Of a stretch of 37,644 nt of DNA, positions 27,164 to 35,541 are shown in pieces (within the stretch, counting starts at the first letter, position 1; the number at the start of each line of letters is the position of its first letter). The DNA comes from Bacteroidota bacterium (GTDB lineage: Bacteria; Bacteroidota; Ignavibacteria; Kryptoniales; JAKASW01), in contig JAJYIT010000042.1 in the NCBI GenBank assembly GCA_021789975.1, positions 1-37,644 of the forward strand. Reading direction: 5' to 3'. The position numbers and the translations under genes were made by a program. A model generated the notes under the pieces. That model made no database searches and had not been told where the DNA came from. It was given only the letters and a program-made list of their open reading frames with translations.

Positions 27164-28414
27164 TCATACATTAACGCTTTTATGGCGGACCGCCCCCGGA
27201 GCTATGACAACTCTTTTTGTAAGCTTATGGCCCACAAGTCCAGGAAACGAGCGGACAGGTCCGCCAATAATAGGACGGCAGTAATCTATGAACTTCTCCG
27301 TGACGTAATTACCTCTGGCGTTCACGAACTCCGCCGGAAGAAGTTTTTCCGCTATAGCAACATTCTGCAGCGGAACGCTGCCGACATGACAGTGATACTT
27401 CTTTCCCTTTGACCTATCGAGCGTCATCATTACACCGCTTTTCCCATCAAGTGCATACCATACTGCATTCTTACCGACTAGATGTGCTTCCTCCTGATCG
27501 ACAGTGGACACATATTCAATTCCGGTTCGTGCCGCCAGACCGGGTTTCTCACTTCTCGCTCTTAACTTTAACTCTTCGGCGATCTTCGCCGACAAAAATG
27601 CCGCCGCACCGCCGGGCAAACCTCTTCCGAATCCGTCGCGGGAGGCGTCCGCTCTCACCCCTCCGAGATAGTTTCCCTTCTCGTCCTTGAGACCTTCGCT
27701 CACCACTATCACCGCGCGACCGTATTTCCTGTATACCTCTTCGACATCAGTCAAGAATTCTTCCAAGCTGAAAGGTCTTTCAGGTACGTAAATCAGGTTT
27801 GGAGCATCGCCCTTCTTTTCCTCGGCAAGCGCTGCGGAAGCGGCAAGCCATCCTGTATTCCGGCCGAGGGTCTCAATGATTGAAATGGGCGGCGGAAGCG
27901 ATTCGACATCAAGTCCAATCTCTCTTGTCACACTCGCAAAGTATCGGGCAGCGCTGCCGAAACCTGGGCAATGATCGGTATAAGCAAGGTCATTATCTAC
28001 TGTCTTGGGAATTCCTATTGCCATCAACTCATAGCCGGCATTCTGCGCCACTTCGCTTACCTTGTGAGCCGTATGCATCGAGCCGTTGCCTCCAATGTAG
28101 AAGAAATATCTTATGTCATATTTCTGCAGAGTTTCGAGTATGAGTCCGTAATCCTCTTCCTTCATGGTACGGCGACATGAACCCAGTGCGGCACTCGGCT
28201 TATTAAAAACCTGTTTTAGTGTGGAGGGAGTCTCTCTTCCGAGATCTACGAGATCTTCATCGATCATTCCGTTGACACCATGACGAGCGCCGATGATCTT
28301 TCCAATTGTTCCCGATTTTGCGCGCTTTGCTTCTTCGATCACGCCGACCAGACTGCAGTTTATCACCGCGGTCGGTCCTCCACCCTGGGCCACGAGCAAA
28401 TTGCCGCCGGACAT
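27164..28414 (-). CDS. 6-phosphofructokinase-like kinase (PfkA superfamily, PPi-type subgroup)
   Basis: This 416-residue protein of the PfkA superfamily phosphorylates a ketose phosphate, typically fructose 6-phosphate at C1. Recognisable motifs are VAQGGGPTAVIN, FFYIGGNGSMHTA, IGIPKTVDNDL and IETLGRNTGWLAA. Lys137 in PKTVDND is the residue seen in pyrophosphate-dependent enzymes, where ATP enzymes have Gly. The GGNDS of close PPi-type relatives is here GGNGS (Gly111), as in ATP enzymes, so donor specificity is ambiguous. It is cytoplasmic, with AAAGGA about 11 nt upstream. It lies between the isomerase and mutarotase genes and could serve glycolysis or a dedicated pathway such as a ketose other than fructose. 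Confidence 0.85.
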   Translation of the reverse strand: MSGGNLLVAQGGGPTAVINCSLVGVIEEAKRAKSGTIGKIIGARHGVNGMIDEDLVDLGRETPSTLKQVFNKPSAALGSCRRTMKEEDYGLILETLQKYDIRYFFYIGGNGSMHTAHKVSEVAQNAGYELMAIGIPKTVDNDLAYTDHCPGFGSAARYFASVTREIGLDVESLPPPISIIETLGRNTGWLAASAALAEEKKGDAPNLIYVPERPFSLEEFLTDVEEVYRKYGRAVIVVSEGLKDEKGNYLGGVRADASRDGFGRGLPGGAAAFLSAKIAEELKLRARSEKPGLAARTGIEYVSTVDQEEAHLVGKNAVWYALDGKSGVMMTLDRSKGKKYHCHVGSVPLQNVAIAEKLLPAEFVNARGNYVTEKFIDYCRPIIGGPVRSFPGLVGHKLTKRVVIAPGAVRHKSVNV

Positions 28415-28470
28415 CTTAAAGAATTCCTTTCTTCAATTGAGCAATAGATCCAATCACTACAGTCGATGGC

Positions 28471-29904
28471 TTAGCGCGGAACCGCAGAAGACATTGGCTC
28501 CGGCTTTTGCAGATAATCTTTGTACTTCACTGGATTCATCATGCTTATTCCGAGCCACGCGCAGAGCTCATTCACTTCCGTCGTAATGTCCTTATCGACA
28601 TAAGCAAGATGGTGCGGCACAGCGTTTACCAGAAGCGTGTTCATATAATCTTGACTCGATGTCGGCTGGCCGTTTATTCTCAAGTCGTTCATCCAGGAGC
28701 TGCATCCTTTGAAGATGGGCGACTCTCTCTCATAAAACTTCCCATTAGCCAAAAATGCACTGCCATCGTTCTCCATGAATCTTAGTGCTGTAAGTTCAGT
28801 GGGCTTCATCTTCCCTTCTCGCACCGTTCCCATCTTGTCGCGGTTGAAATGATTTGCGAGCCTGAATCCCGATTTGTCAAACCAGCTCTTCGGTATGTTC
28901 CCGCAGTGCCAAATATAGATTGAGTCGCTCTTCTGGTCCCAAGCGGACAAATCCATGAGTACCGTCTCGCGTCCGCTAAGGTATTTCAGAGCCATCATCG
29001 ATATCGCTCCAAGTACATCTGTCTCTGTAGCCGCGACGGTGTTGTGATCTTGCTGGTTAAGCCTGCCGATTGTCGAGCAAACCATAAGTCCTATTTTGCC
29101 AGGAACCTCTGGCCAACATCTGAAACTGACTGCCGATGCATTATGCCTCGCGATAATCTTTTCGAACGCCGCTTCGGCGCCAGCCGATTTCCTTACATCA
29201 GGCTCTGAAGTGTCGACACCACTGCTTTCTTCTATTATGTCGGCCACCTTATTTCCCAATGATCCGTTTCTCATCACTGCTTCATACTCGCCGTAGAACT
29301 CGTCCAACTCAAGCTTTTCGACCCTCACTCCAAAAATCTTCCCGAGCTTCTCCGCGTCGTATTTCAAATCATGATAGCCGAACTCGGTGTCGCCGATTTG
29401 AAGTATCTTAGCATCCCTCAGCTTCTTAATCGCCGCGAGTGCTTTGACCGTCACGTCGAACCGCCTGCCGAACTGTGCAGACTCCGCATCTCCAAATAGC
29501 CACTTGACAGGTTTATCGTAGCCAGGTGCATATCTGCCAGCTATGCTGACATATAGGTTCGTGGCACAGAAGGAATTCAGTGGGAGTGGTCCACTCGACG
29601 TCGTCTCTTCCACAGCCCAAACGGCAAGCCGCGCAGACGATTTGAAGAATGGGAGTATCATGTCACCATCGGCAAAGGAGGAGTTCTGTATCACGACGAA
29701 GTCCACCTTTTTATCTTCCAGTTCTTGTGCGACCGACTGTGCGTCGGCTAGCGTCTCCATTCCTTTGTGTACCGGAATAAAGTCAAATCCCAATTCTGCA
29801 CTTTTCTTTTCTATAACTTTTATGCTACGATTCAACACCGATCTCATATCTCCCTTGAAGATCGGTCTGAATGTGCCCGCCAGCGCTACTTTGAGCTGTT
29901 CCAT
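28471..29904 (-). CDS. L-fucose/L-arabinose isomerase-like protein
   Basis: This 477-residue cytoplasmic protein resembles the L-fucose isomerase family, which converts aldoses to ketoses with a bound divalent metal. Candidate metal ligands are Glu294 in AATETDVLGA, Asp318 in LMDLSAW and a His in VPHHLAYV (431/432); HCGN at 333-336 is also typical. The N-terminal part (LAGTFRPIF, VDFVVIQNSSFADGD) fits the family's N1 domain. It is diverged from true FucI (about 590 residues), so fucose is not assured: L-fucose, L-arabinose, D-altrose-like sugars or sulfoquinovose are possibilities. AAGGGAAG lies about 9 nt before the ATG. It starts 18 nt after the GH2 gene and 56 nt before the kinase. Confidence 0.72.
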   Translation of the reverse strand: MEQLKVALAGTFRPIFKGDMRSVLNRSIKVIEKKSAELGFDFIPVHKGMETLADAQSVAQELEDKKVDFVVIQNSSFADGDMILPFFKSSARLAVWAVEETTSSGPLPLNSFCATNLYVSIAGRYAPGYDKPVKWLFGDAESAQFGRRFDVTVKALAAIKKLRDAKILQIGDTEFGYHDLKYDAEKLGKIFGVRVEKLELDEFYGEYEAVMRNGSLGNKVADIIEESSGVDTSEPDVRKSAGAEAAFEKIIARHNASAVSFRCWPEVPGKIGLMVCSTIGRLNQQDHNTVAATETDVLGAISMMALKYLSGRETVLMDLSAWDQKSDSIYIWHCGNIPKSWFDKSGFRLANHFNRDKMGTVREGKMKPTELTALRFMENDGSAFLANGKFYERESPIFKGCSSWMNDLRINGQPTSSQDYMNTLLVNAVPHHLAYVDKDITTEVNELCAWLGISMMNPVKYKDYLQKPEPMSSAVPR

Positions 29905-29922
29905 GACCTGCTTCCCTTTCGA

Positions 29923-32355
29923 TTAGATGCTAGCTTTAACCGTTTCCGGTTTTTTCACGTAAATTTGGACAAACTGGCTGCCGAGTGACGAGTGATTCGC
30001 AATTACTTTTATAACGCCACCACTACTTGGGACAGATCTTATCCAGACAGCCGCAGCCCCACCGCTTTCTTTCAAGTCGAACGGGTTGTCACCGACCAGA
30101 ATTCCTGGACCTGTGACCATAAACTTCACTTCGCCGCTTCCGTGCAATCTTTGCTCACGAAATTTGTCTACAACTTTAAAAACAAGCCGGGTTGCATCTG
30201 ATCCGTCTCCAATTATCTCATGATCGTCTGCGTCTATTTCAAATCTATCTGAGGTGACATCCGACGAGTACATTTTCGACAGCATCAGCTTGTTGTTTAC
30301 GTAACCATCAATGCGAAGCTCGGGATGGTTAGAGCCGTCGAGATCAAGATCCGTGAAAAATGGAGGATATTTGATATGCGGATAATCGGATGAGTCAGGA
30401 CGGACAACCGAGTGCTCCCGCCCGTCAATATAAATCTCAAGCCTATCACAGTTGGAAAAGATAGCAACATGCTTACCTGGCCCGTTCTGTGTATTAGATC
30501 CGAAGTCCCAATAAAAATCCGGCAGAATGACTGGCGAGATTTCGGGGCTGACTTGCGACATATAAAAAGAAGCGCCCAGTTTAGGAATACGAAATATGTC
30601 CGCGACACCTGGATATTTCACATTTTTATATGCGTTAACAAGACTTCCATATTCGAACGCGCACCAGGCAATTACCCCACAGATGCGGGGATCAGCTGCC
30701 GCACGACTGTGTGCCTGTGCATGCCAGATCGCCTGCTTTTCCTGGACATCGACGGGACCGGCTCGACGATATTTCGCAGTGAAGCCGGTTTTAGGATCAG
30801 CATAATTAAACTGGCCCACAGCTTCGGTGATCAAATACGGGAACCCTTCGACGGGTTTTTCAATCCCGACCCCGCCTTCAGGGCTGGCGTGATAATCATC
30901 GAACGCAAAGACATCCTCGTGCCATTCAGTCTTCCATGTCTTTCTTGAGCCTGAAGTCATGGTACCTGAACTTGGCCTGGAATCGTCCAGAGACCTTGCC
31001 AACGTTTTTGTTTCTTGGTAAAGGTCAACGTCGTTGGCAGACTCATTTACCCTGGTTCCCCAGATAATGATCGAAGGGTGGTTCCTGTCCCGGATCACCA
31101 TACTACCGACATCCCTAAGTAGTTTCTCCTTCCACGCCGCGTCACCAAGGTACCCCCAGCCCGGCACTTCTTCCCAGATCATAAGCCCGAGCTCATCACA
31201 CGCATCAAGGAAAGCCTCACTCTGGGGGTAGTGAGAACAGCGTACCATGTTGCAATGAAAATCACGATGAAGCAACTCTGCATCATGCCGCATAGTCCGG
31301 GCGGGCATAGCAAAACCGACATAGGGAAACAGCTCGTGGCGGTTGAGACCAAATATCTGAAGGCGCTTCCCGTTCAAGAAAAACCCGTTCAGTTCAAATT
31401 TAGCTTCACGGAGTCCGACTCGTACCGTGTAATCGTGCACGGCCTCTCTGCCTACCAGAAGCGTGACAACAACATCATAGAGATGCGGGGAATCCACATC
31501 CCACAGCTCTACGTCGCCTAGATTGGACAGCACAATTTCATGCTGCGACACGCCGGTCTTTCGAAGGACAACTTTCTCCTCGGTCCTCGTCAAAATTCTT
31601 TCTTTCTCCCGCAGTTCTGCCCTCAGTGTCACTTCTCTTGACATCAGCTTCGCGGCGTCGAGAGTACATAGAATATCTATGCGGCGATTCTGACTAAGGA
31701 CATCAACCGGTTTAGCAAAGACATCGCTGATAAATATCTCGGGCACAACCTTAAGAGTGGCAGAACGGACGATGCCGCCCGGTTCAAGGTAGTCGATTCG
31801 TTTTGGGCCCTCAGATGATCCTTCGGGTGGGACGTTGCTCCAATGTGAATCAACCTTGACCGCAAGTAGGTTGTTGGTCTCGTTTACCAGACCAGTTATT
31901 TCATATTCATAGGGCAGGTATCCGCCGAGATGTTCTGGTAAAGCATGTCCGTTTATCTTCGGTGCGATTCCAACCATGGAGCCGTCGAAGTGAATAAACG
32001 CGCGAGTGCTCTTTAAGTCGCCAGGTAGGTCAAAGTGTTTGCGGTAGACCCAAAGATCCTCCCACTCCGATGGCTGCCAATTTTGCCATGATAGTTTTGC
32101 TACGGTATCAGGAAGTGTGACAGGTACAAAATCATGGTCCACAAAACCAGGTTCCATCGCATCGGCTGTATACTTACCGCCGAAGAGCCAGCCCTTGTCT
32201 AGTGAGAACGTGCGGGCGGCCGGGCCTCTACTTGAGCGGGAGAAAATCGTCGAAAGGCGACGTCGCCCCGCGAGTGATAGCGCTGCCGCTCCGGCTGAGG
32301 CAGTCCCGAAGAGTCTGATGAATTCCCTGCGGGAATATCCGGTAGGTACTTTCAA
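29923..32355 (-). CDS. Tat-exported GH2 beta-galactosidase/beta-glucuronidase-like enzyme
   Basis: This 810-residue GH2 enzyme starts with a twin-arginine signal (YSRREFIRLFG, then a hydrophobic Ala-rich core), so it is folded before export to the periplasm. The sugar-binding jelly roll (about 45-205), Ig-like domain and TIM barrel (about 320-590) are present. The acid/base is Glu438 in IWGTRVNESAND and the nucleophile is Glu511 in YLITEAVGQ. FGLNRHELFPYVG is the GH2 barrel entry. Two C-terminal Ig-like domains follow, to PETVKASI. The start is TTG at 32355, forced by the Tat motif; no strong ribosome binding site is visible. It lies 12 nt after the aldehyde dehydrogenase stop. The substrate may be beta-galactoside or beta-glucuronide. 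Confidence 0.83.
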   Translation of the reverse strand: MKVPTGYSRREFIRLFGTASAGAAALSLAGRRRLSTIFSRSSRGPAARTFSLDKGWLFGGKYTADAMEPGFVDHDFVPVTLPDTVAKLSWQNWQPSEWEDLWVYRKHFDLPGDLKSTRAFIHFDGSMVGIAPKINGHALPEHLGGYLPYEYEITGLVNETNNLLAVKVDSHWSNVPPEGSSEGPKRIDYLEPGGIVRSATLKVVPEIFISDVFAKPVDVLSQNRRIDILCTLDAAKLMSREVTLRAELREKERILTRTEEKVVLRKTGVSQHEIVLSNLGDVELWDVDSPHLYDVVVTLLVGREAVHDYTVRVGLREAKFELNGFFLNGKRLQIFGLNRHELFPYVGFAMPARTMRHDAELLHRDFHCNMVRCSHYPQSEAFLDACDELGLMIWEEVPGWGYLGDAAWKEKLLRDVGSMVIRDRNHPSIIIWGTRVNESANDVDLYQETKTLARSLDDSRPSSGTMTSGSRKTWKTEWHEDVFAFDDYHASPEGGVGIEKPVEGFPYLITEAVGQFNYADPKTGFTAKYRRAGPVDVQEKQAIWHAQAHSRAAADPRICGVIAWCAFEYGSLVNAYKNVKYPGVADIFRIPKLGASFYMSQVSPEISPVILPDFYWDFGSNTQNGPGKHVAIFSNCDRLEIYIDGREHSVVRPDSSDYPHIKYPPFFTDLDLDGSNHPELRIDGYVNNKLMLSKMYSSDVTSDRFEIDADDHEIIGDGSDATRLVFKVVDKFREQRLHGSGEVKFMVTGPGILVGDNPFDLKESGGAAAVWIRSVPSSGGVIKVIANHSSLGSQFVQIYVKKPETVKASI

Positions 32356-32367
32356 AGTTGATCTATC

Positions 32368-33837
32368 TTACAACTTGAATATAACTAATTTGAGTTCGGT
32401 CATTTCTTCAATCGCATACTTCAACCCTTCGCGCCCCATGCCGCTTTCTTTCACTCCGCCGTATGGCATGTGATCGACTCGATAACTCGGAACGTCGTTA
32501 ATCAAGACTGCTCCTGCCTTTATCTCGCGTGCGGCCTTCATCGCCTTGCTGAGATCATTCGTGTAAACGCCGGCATTTATTCCGAATCGAGACGAATTTA
32601 GCAACTTTATTGCATCATCAAACGTGTCATATGGCGTAACTGCCACAAGTGGCCCGAAAACTTCCTCATTGAATACTTTCATATCTGGCTTCACGTCTGT
32701 CAATACCGTCGCTGAAATGGCGTTCCCTTCCCGCTCCCCACCTGTCGTTATCTTCGCGCCGTTCTTCTTCGCCTCATCGATCCACTCAAGTATCCGAGTT
32801 ACGTCCTTGTGAGTAATCAATGCCGAAACATCGGTCGTCTCCTCGAATGGGCTCCCGACTTTCAGTTTCCCTACAGCATTCGTCAGCTTTCTCACGAACT
32901 CTTTCTCAATATTCCTCTGTACCAGTATCCTTTGCGTCGAGATACATACCTGGCCGGAATGTGCATAACCACCCTGGACACATCTCGTCACTGACTCGTC
33001 GAGTCTCGAACCGTCGTCTATTATAACCGCGGAGTTCGAGCCGAGCTCAAACGTGAATCTCTTGAATCCGGCCACGTCCCTTATGTGCCTTCCCACTTCA
33101 GGACTGCCGGTGAACGACACCATGACTACTCTCGGATCCTTTACGAGTTGCTCGCCGACAGCCGAACTTCCTGTCACTACATTCATCACGCCCTTCGGCA
33201 CTCCGGCTTGCTCGAAAAGCTCCGCGAGTTTAAGTGCAATGATCGGTGTCGTTGAGGCGGGTTTTAAAACAACTGTGTTCCCGGCTGCAATTGCCGGTCC
33301 CACCTTGTGTGCAACAAGATTCAATGGAGCATTGAACGGCGAAATAGCCGCAATTACTCCTATCGGCTCACGCACCGTGTATGCTAGCCTGCCTGCTCCC
33401 GCAGCTACAGCATCAAGCGGAACCGTCTCTCCATGTATCCTCTTCGCCTCTTCCGCAGCAAACACAAATGTGTCTGCCGCGCGAGCCACCTCCACCCGCG
33501 ACTCCTTGATAACTTTGCTGTTCTCTGACGTGATCGTTCTCGCAAGCTCTTCGCTGTGCTCCGTCATAAGTTCCGCTATTCTCTTCAGAATCGAATACCG
33601 ATGGAATGCGGTCGTCTGCGAGAAGGTCTCATATGCTTTCGCCGCGGCACCTATTGCTGCATCAACTTGGTCAGGTTCTGCAACCGGAACTCGTCCCACG
33701 AGCGAATCATCGTACGGACTCCTTACTTCAAATGTCTTCGGATTCGTTAACCACTCTCCACCGATATACATACGATAACTTTTGTCCTGAATAACTCGTT
33801 CGGTTTCCCTTTTCAACCCGCCAACTTCATTTGCCAT
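32368..33837 (-). CDS. NAD(P)+-dependent aldehyde dehydrogenase (lactaldehyde/succinate-semialdehyde type)
   Basis: This 489-residue enzyme oxidises an aldehyde to its carboxylic acid in the cytoplasm. The catalytic Cys298 lies in SGQVCISTQR, the general base Glu264 in FELGSNSA and the oxyanion Asn169 in SPFNAPLN; SFTGSPEVG is the cofactor loop. The GGYAHSGQVCISTQR form is seen in lactaldehyde dehydrogenases and non-phosphorylating GAPDH-like enzymes. AAGGAG lies 7 nt before the ATG, inside the last codons of the 2-hydroxyacid dehydrogenase gene, which it overlaps by 11 nt, so translation is coupled. In this cluster the likely substrate is the aldehyde produced by the aldolase. Confidence 0.88.
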   Translation of the reverse strand: MANEVGGLKRETERVIQDKSYRMYIGGEWLTNPKTFEVRSPYDDSLVGRVPVAEPDQVDAAIGAAAKAYETFSQTTAFHRYSILKRIAELMTEHSEELARTITSENSKVIKESRVEVARAADTFVFAAEEAKRIHGETVPLDAVAAGAGRLAYTVREPIGVIAAISPFNAPLNLVAHKVGPAIAAGNTVVLKPASTTPIIALKLAELFEQAGVPKGVMNVVTGSSAVGEQLVKDPRVVMVSFTGSPEVGRHIRDVAGFKRFTFELGSNSAVIIDDGSRLDESVTRCVQGGYAHSGQVCISTQRILVQRNIEKEFVRKLTNAVGKLKVGSPFEETTDVSALITHKDVTRILEWIDEAKKNGAKITTGGEREGNAISATVLTDVKPDMKVFNEEVFGPLVAVTPYDTFDDAIKLLNSSRFGINAGVYTNDLSKAMKAAREIKAGAVLINDVPSYRVDHMPYGGVKESGMGREGLKYAIEEMTELKLVIFKL

Positions 33838-34810
33838 TTCGCACTCCTTCTATCATTGGAAGCGGAAAGTTAACATAATTGACCGCCGGAAGTCCCTGCA
33901 ATACCCTGCTTACATCGCCTGCGACAGAATCGATGACCTTCTCCTGTGCCTCCACTGTCAAACCCGCAATGTGCGGGGTAAGTATTACGTTTTCCATGCC
34001 ATTTAGCTCGGACTCCGCAGGTGGCTCCATCTCACGGACATCCAGTCCTGCTCCCGCAATCACTCCTTCTTTCAATGCCCGGATCAAATCCTTTTCAACT
34101 ATCAATTCGCCTCTACCGGTATTAACAATTATTGCGCCTTTTCTCATCTGTCGAAATCTCGAGTAATCCAAAAATCCTCGCGTCTCCTTTGTTAGTGGAA
34201 GATGGCATGAGATGATATCAGAACTCGACAACACTTCATCGAGGCTCTTTAATTCCGCACCAGATTCGGTAACCAAATATTCATAAGGTGACAGGAATCT
34301 GTCGTATGCAAAAACTCTCATGCCGAATGCCTTTGCTCGGAACGCCAGCCTAGCACCCACCTTGCCAAGACCGAGAACGCCCAGTGTTTTCCCGAACAAC
34401 TCGTTACCTACAAACTTGTACCTGTCCCAACCGCCTTTTGCCGTCGAAAAGTGGCCCGCAGGTATCTTCCTGTACAACGACAGGATCAAAGCGAACGCAT
34501 GTTCCGCAGTCGAGATTGAATTTTCATTCGGTGCATAGCACACAACGATGCCATGTTTGCTTGCAGCATCGACGTCAATGTTGTCATATCCAACCCCGGC
34601 CCGACCGATTACCAAGAGTGAGTGCGCAGATTCAAGGAGTTTACCATCTACTTTAGTCTGGTTCCTCACGATTATGGCTCTTGTCTCGCGCACGCGTTTG
34701 GAAAGAGACTCCCGGTCCTTCCAAAGGGTCTCTTCTTTAACCACTTCGTACCTATGCTCGAGACCTTCGATCGCTCCCCCCGATATGTTCTCTGTAATGA
34801 CAATATCCAT
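33827..34810 (-). CDS. D-isomer-specific 2-hydroxyacid dehydrogenase (SerA/SlcC-like)
   Basis: This 327-residue cytoplasmic NAD-dependent enzyme has the Rossmann motif LGLGKVG (about 146-152) and the catalytic Arg233 (NTGRGE), Glu in LDVREMEP (about 260) and His280 (LTPHIAG). The family interconverts 2-hydroxyacids and 2-oxoacids: phosphoglycerate, glycerate, lactate and sulfolactate are known substrates. It lacks the extra ACT domain of many SerA proteins, which argues against serine synthesis. AAGGTAGG lies 6 nt before the ATG, and the regulator stop is only 11 nt upstream. Paired with the aldehyde dehydrogenase, it could oxidise the acid made from the aldolase product. Confidence 0.85.
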   Translation of the reverse strand: MDIVITENISGGAIEGLEHRYEVVKEETLWKDRESLSKRVRETRAIIVRNQTKVDGKLLESAHSLLVIGRAGVGYDNIDVDAASKHGIVVCYAPNENSISTAEHAFALILSLYRKIPAGHFSTAKGGWDRYKFVGNELFGKTLGVLGLGKVGARLAFRAKAFGMRVFAYDRFLSPYEYLVTESGAELKSLDEVLSSSDIISCHLPLTKETRGFLDYSRFRQMRKGAIIVNTGRGELIVEKDLIRALKEGVIAGAGLDVREMEPPAESELNGMENVILTPHIAGLTVEAQEKVIDSVAGDVSRVLQGLPAVNYVNFPLPMIEGVRNGK

Positions 34811-34821
34811 TTTAACCTACC

Positions 34822-35541
34822 TTATTTTGAAAAAGAGCTTCTTACGAACGTTTCAAATTTTGCATCTAGATCAGATTGCGGCAACAGCAGGTCCTTCGTG
34901 TTGAGTAGATGGGTGTGCATCGCCTCCGCTGCTTTATCCGGATCGTGACTCATCAAGGCGGCAACTAATATTTTGTGCTCGGCGATTGTCGTGTTCATCC
35001 TCCCTGGTTTGTGCCCCGAGATGAATCTGATGCGGTGAATCTGACCAAGGAGGTTATTTAGTATCCTTCGTGCTCGGCTGTTCCCGGCCGCAACCATGAT
35101 AAGGTCATGCAACTTCGTATCGGCATCAAAAGAGGCGATGCTGTCCTGTTTTTCTGCAGCGAGGTCGAGCTGTTTCCCTATTTCCTCTAACTGTTCCTGT
35201 TGCTGTTCAGTAATTTTTGACGCTGCCAATCTAGCGCCGGCCGTTTCGAGACAAATGCGAAGTTCAAGAACCTCCTCGATATCTTTTGGTGTTAATTCTG
35301 AGACATATACACCAATGTTGGGCACGATCCTGACGAGATCTTCCTGCTCGAGACGTCGGAGCATTTCACGAATTGGGGTCCTGCTAATTTCGTATTTCTC
35401 CGCCAGTTCCTCTTCCCGAATTGTCTGTCCTGGTTTGAGATGTTGCGAAAATATGTCGGCCTTAAGTGACTGAAAGATCTTTTCTTTCACCTTGATCCGA
35501 CTGGATGCACCCGCTAATTGTTCTTTCAGATTGGTTTTCAT
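34822..35541 (-). CDS. GntR-family regulator, FadR subfamily with FCD domain
   Basis: This 239-residue regulator has a winged helix-turn-helix at about 18-85 (KPGQTIREEELAEKYEISRT, PIREMLRRLEQEDLV) and an all-helical FCD effector domain. The Asp/His metal-site residues of that domain can be seen in KLHDLIMV, AEHKILVA and MHTHLLNT. FCD regulators bind acids and sugar acids such as lactate, gluconate or uronates, which fits a pathway ending in an acid. It is the first gene of the long minus-strand run and probably controls that run and itself. The ribosome binding site is weak (AAGAGA). Confidence 0.9.
   Translation of the reverse strand: MKTNLKEQLAGASSRIKVKEKIFQSLKADIFSQHLKPGQTIREEELAEKYEISRTPIREMLRRLEQEDLVRIVPNIGVYVSELTPKDIEEVLELRICLETAGARLAASKITEQQQEQLEEIGKQLDLAAEKQDSIASFDADTKLHDLIMVAAGNSRARRILNNLLGQIHRIRFISGHKPGRMNTTIAEHKILVAALMSHDPDKAAEAMHTHLLNTKDLLLPQSDLDAKFETFVRSSFSK

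Noticed and set aside
33053-33778. 241-codon plus-strand frame
   Set aside because: It is antisense to the aldehyde dehydrogenase, rich in Ser/Thr/Ala and has no domain pattern; it is a shadow of the codon bias of the real gene.
24887-35541. Sulfoquinovose degradation locus as a firm assignment
   Set aside because: The aldolase, aldehyde dehydrogenase and SlcC-like dehydrogenase would fit, but no GH31 sulfoquinovosidase, sulfonate transporter or sulfolyase gene is visible, so it is kept only as an alternative.
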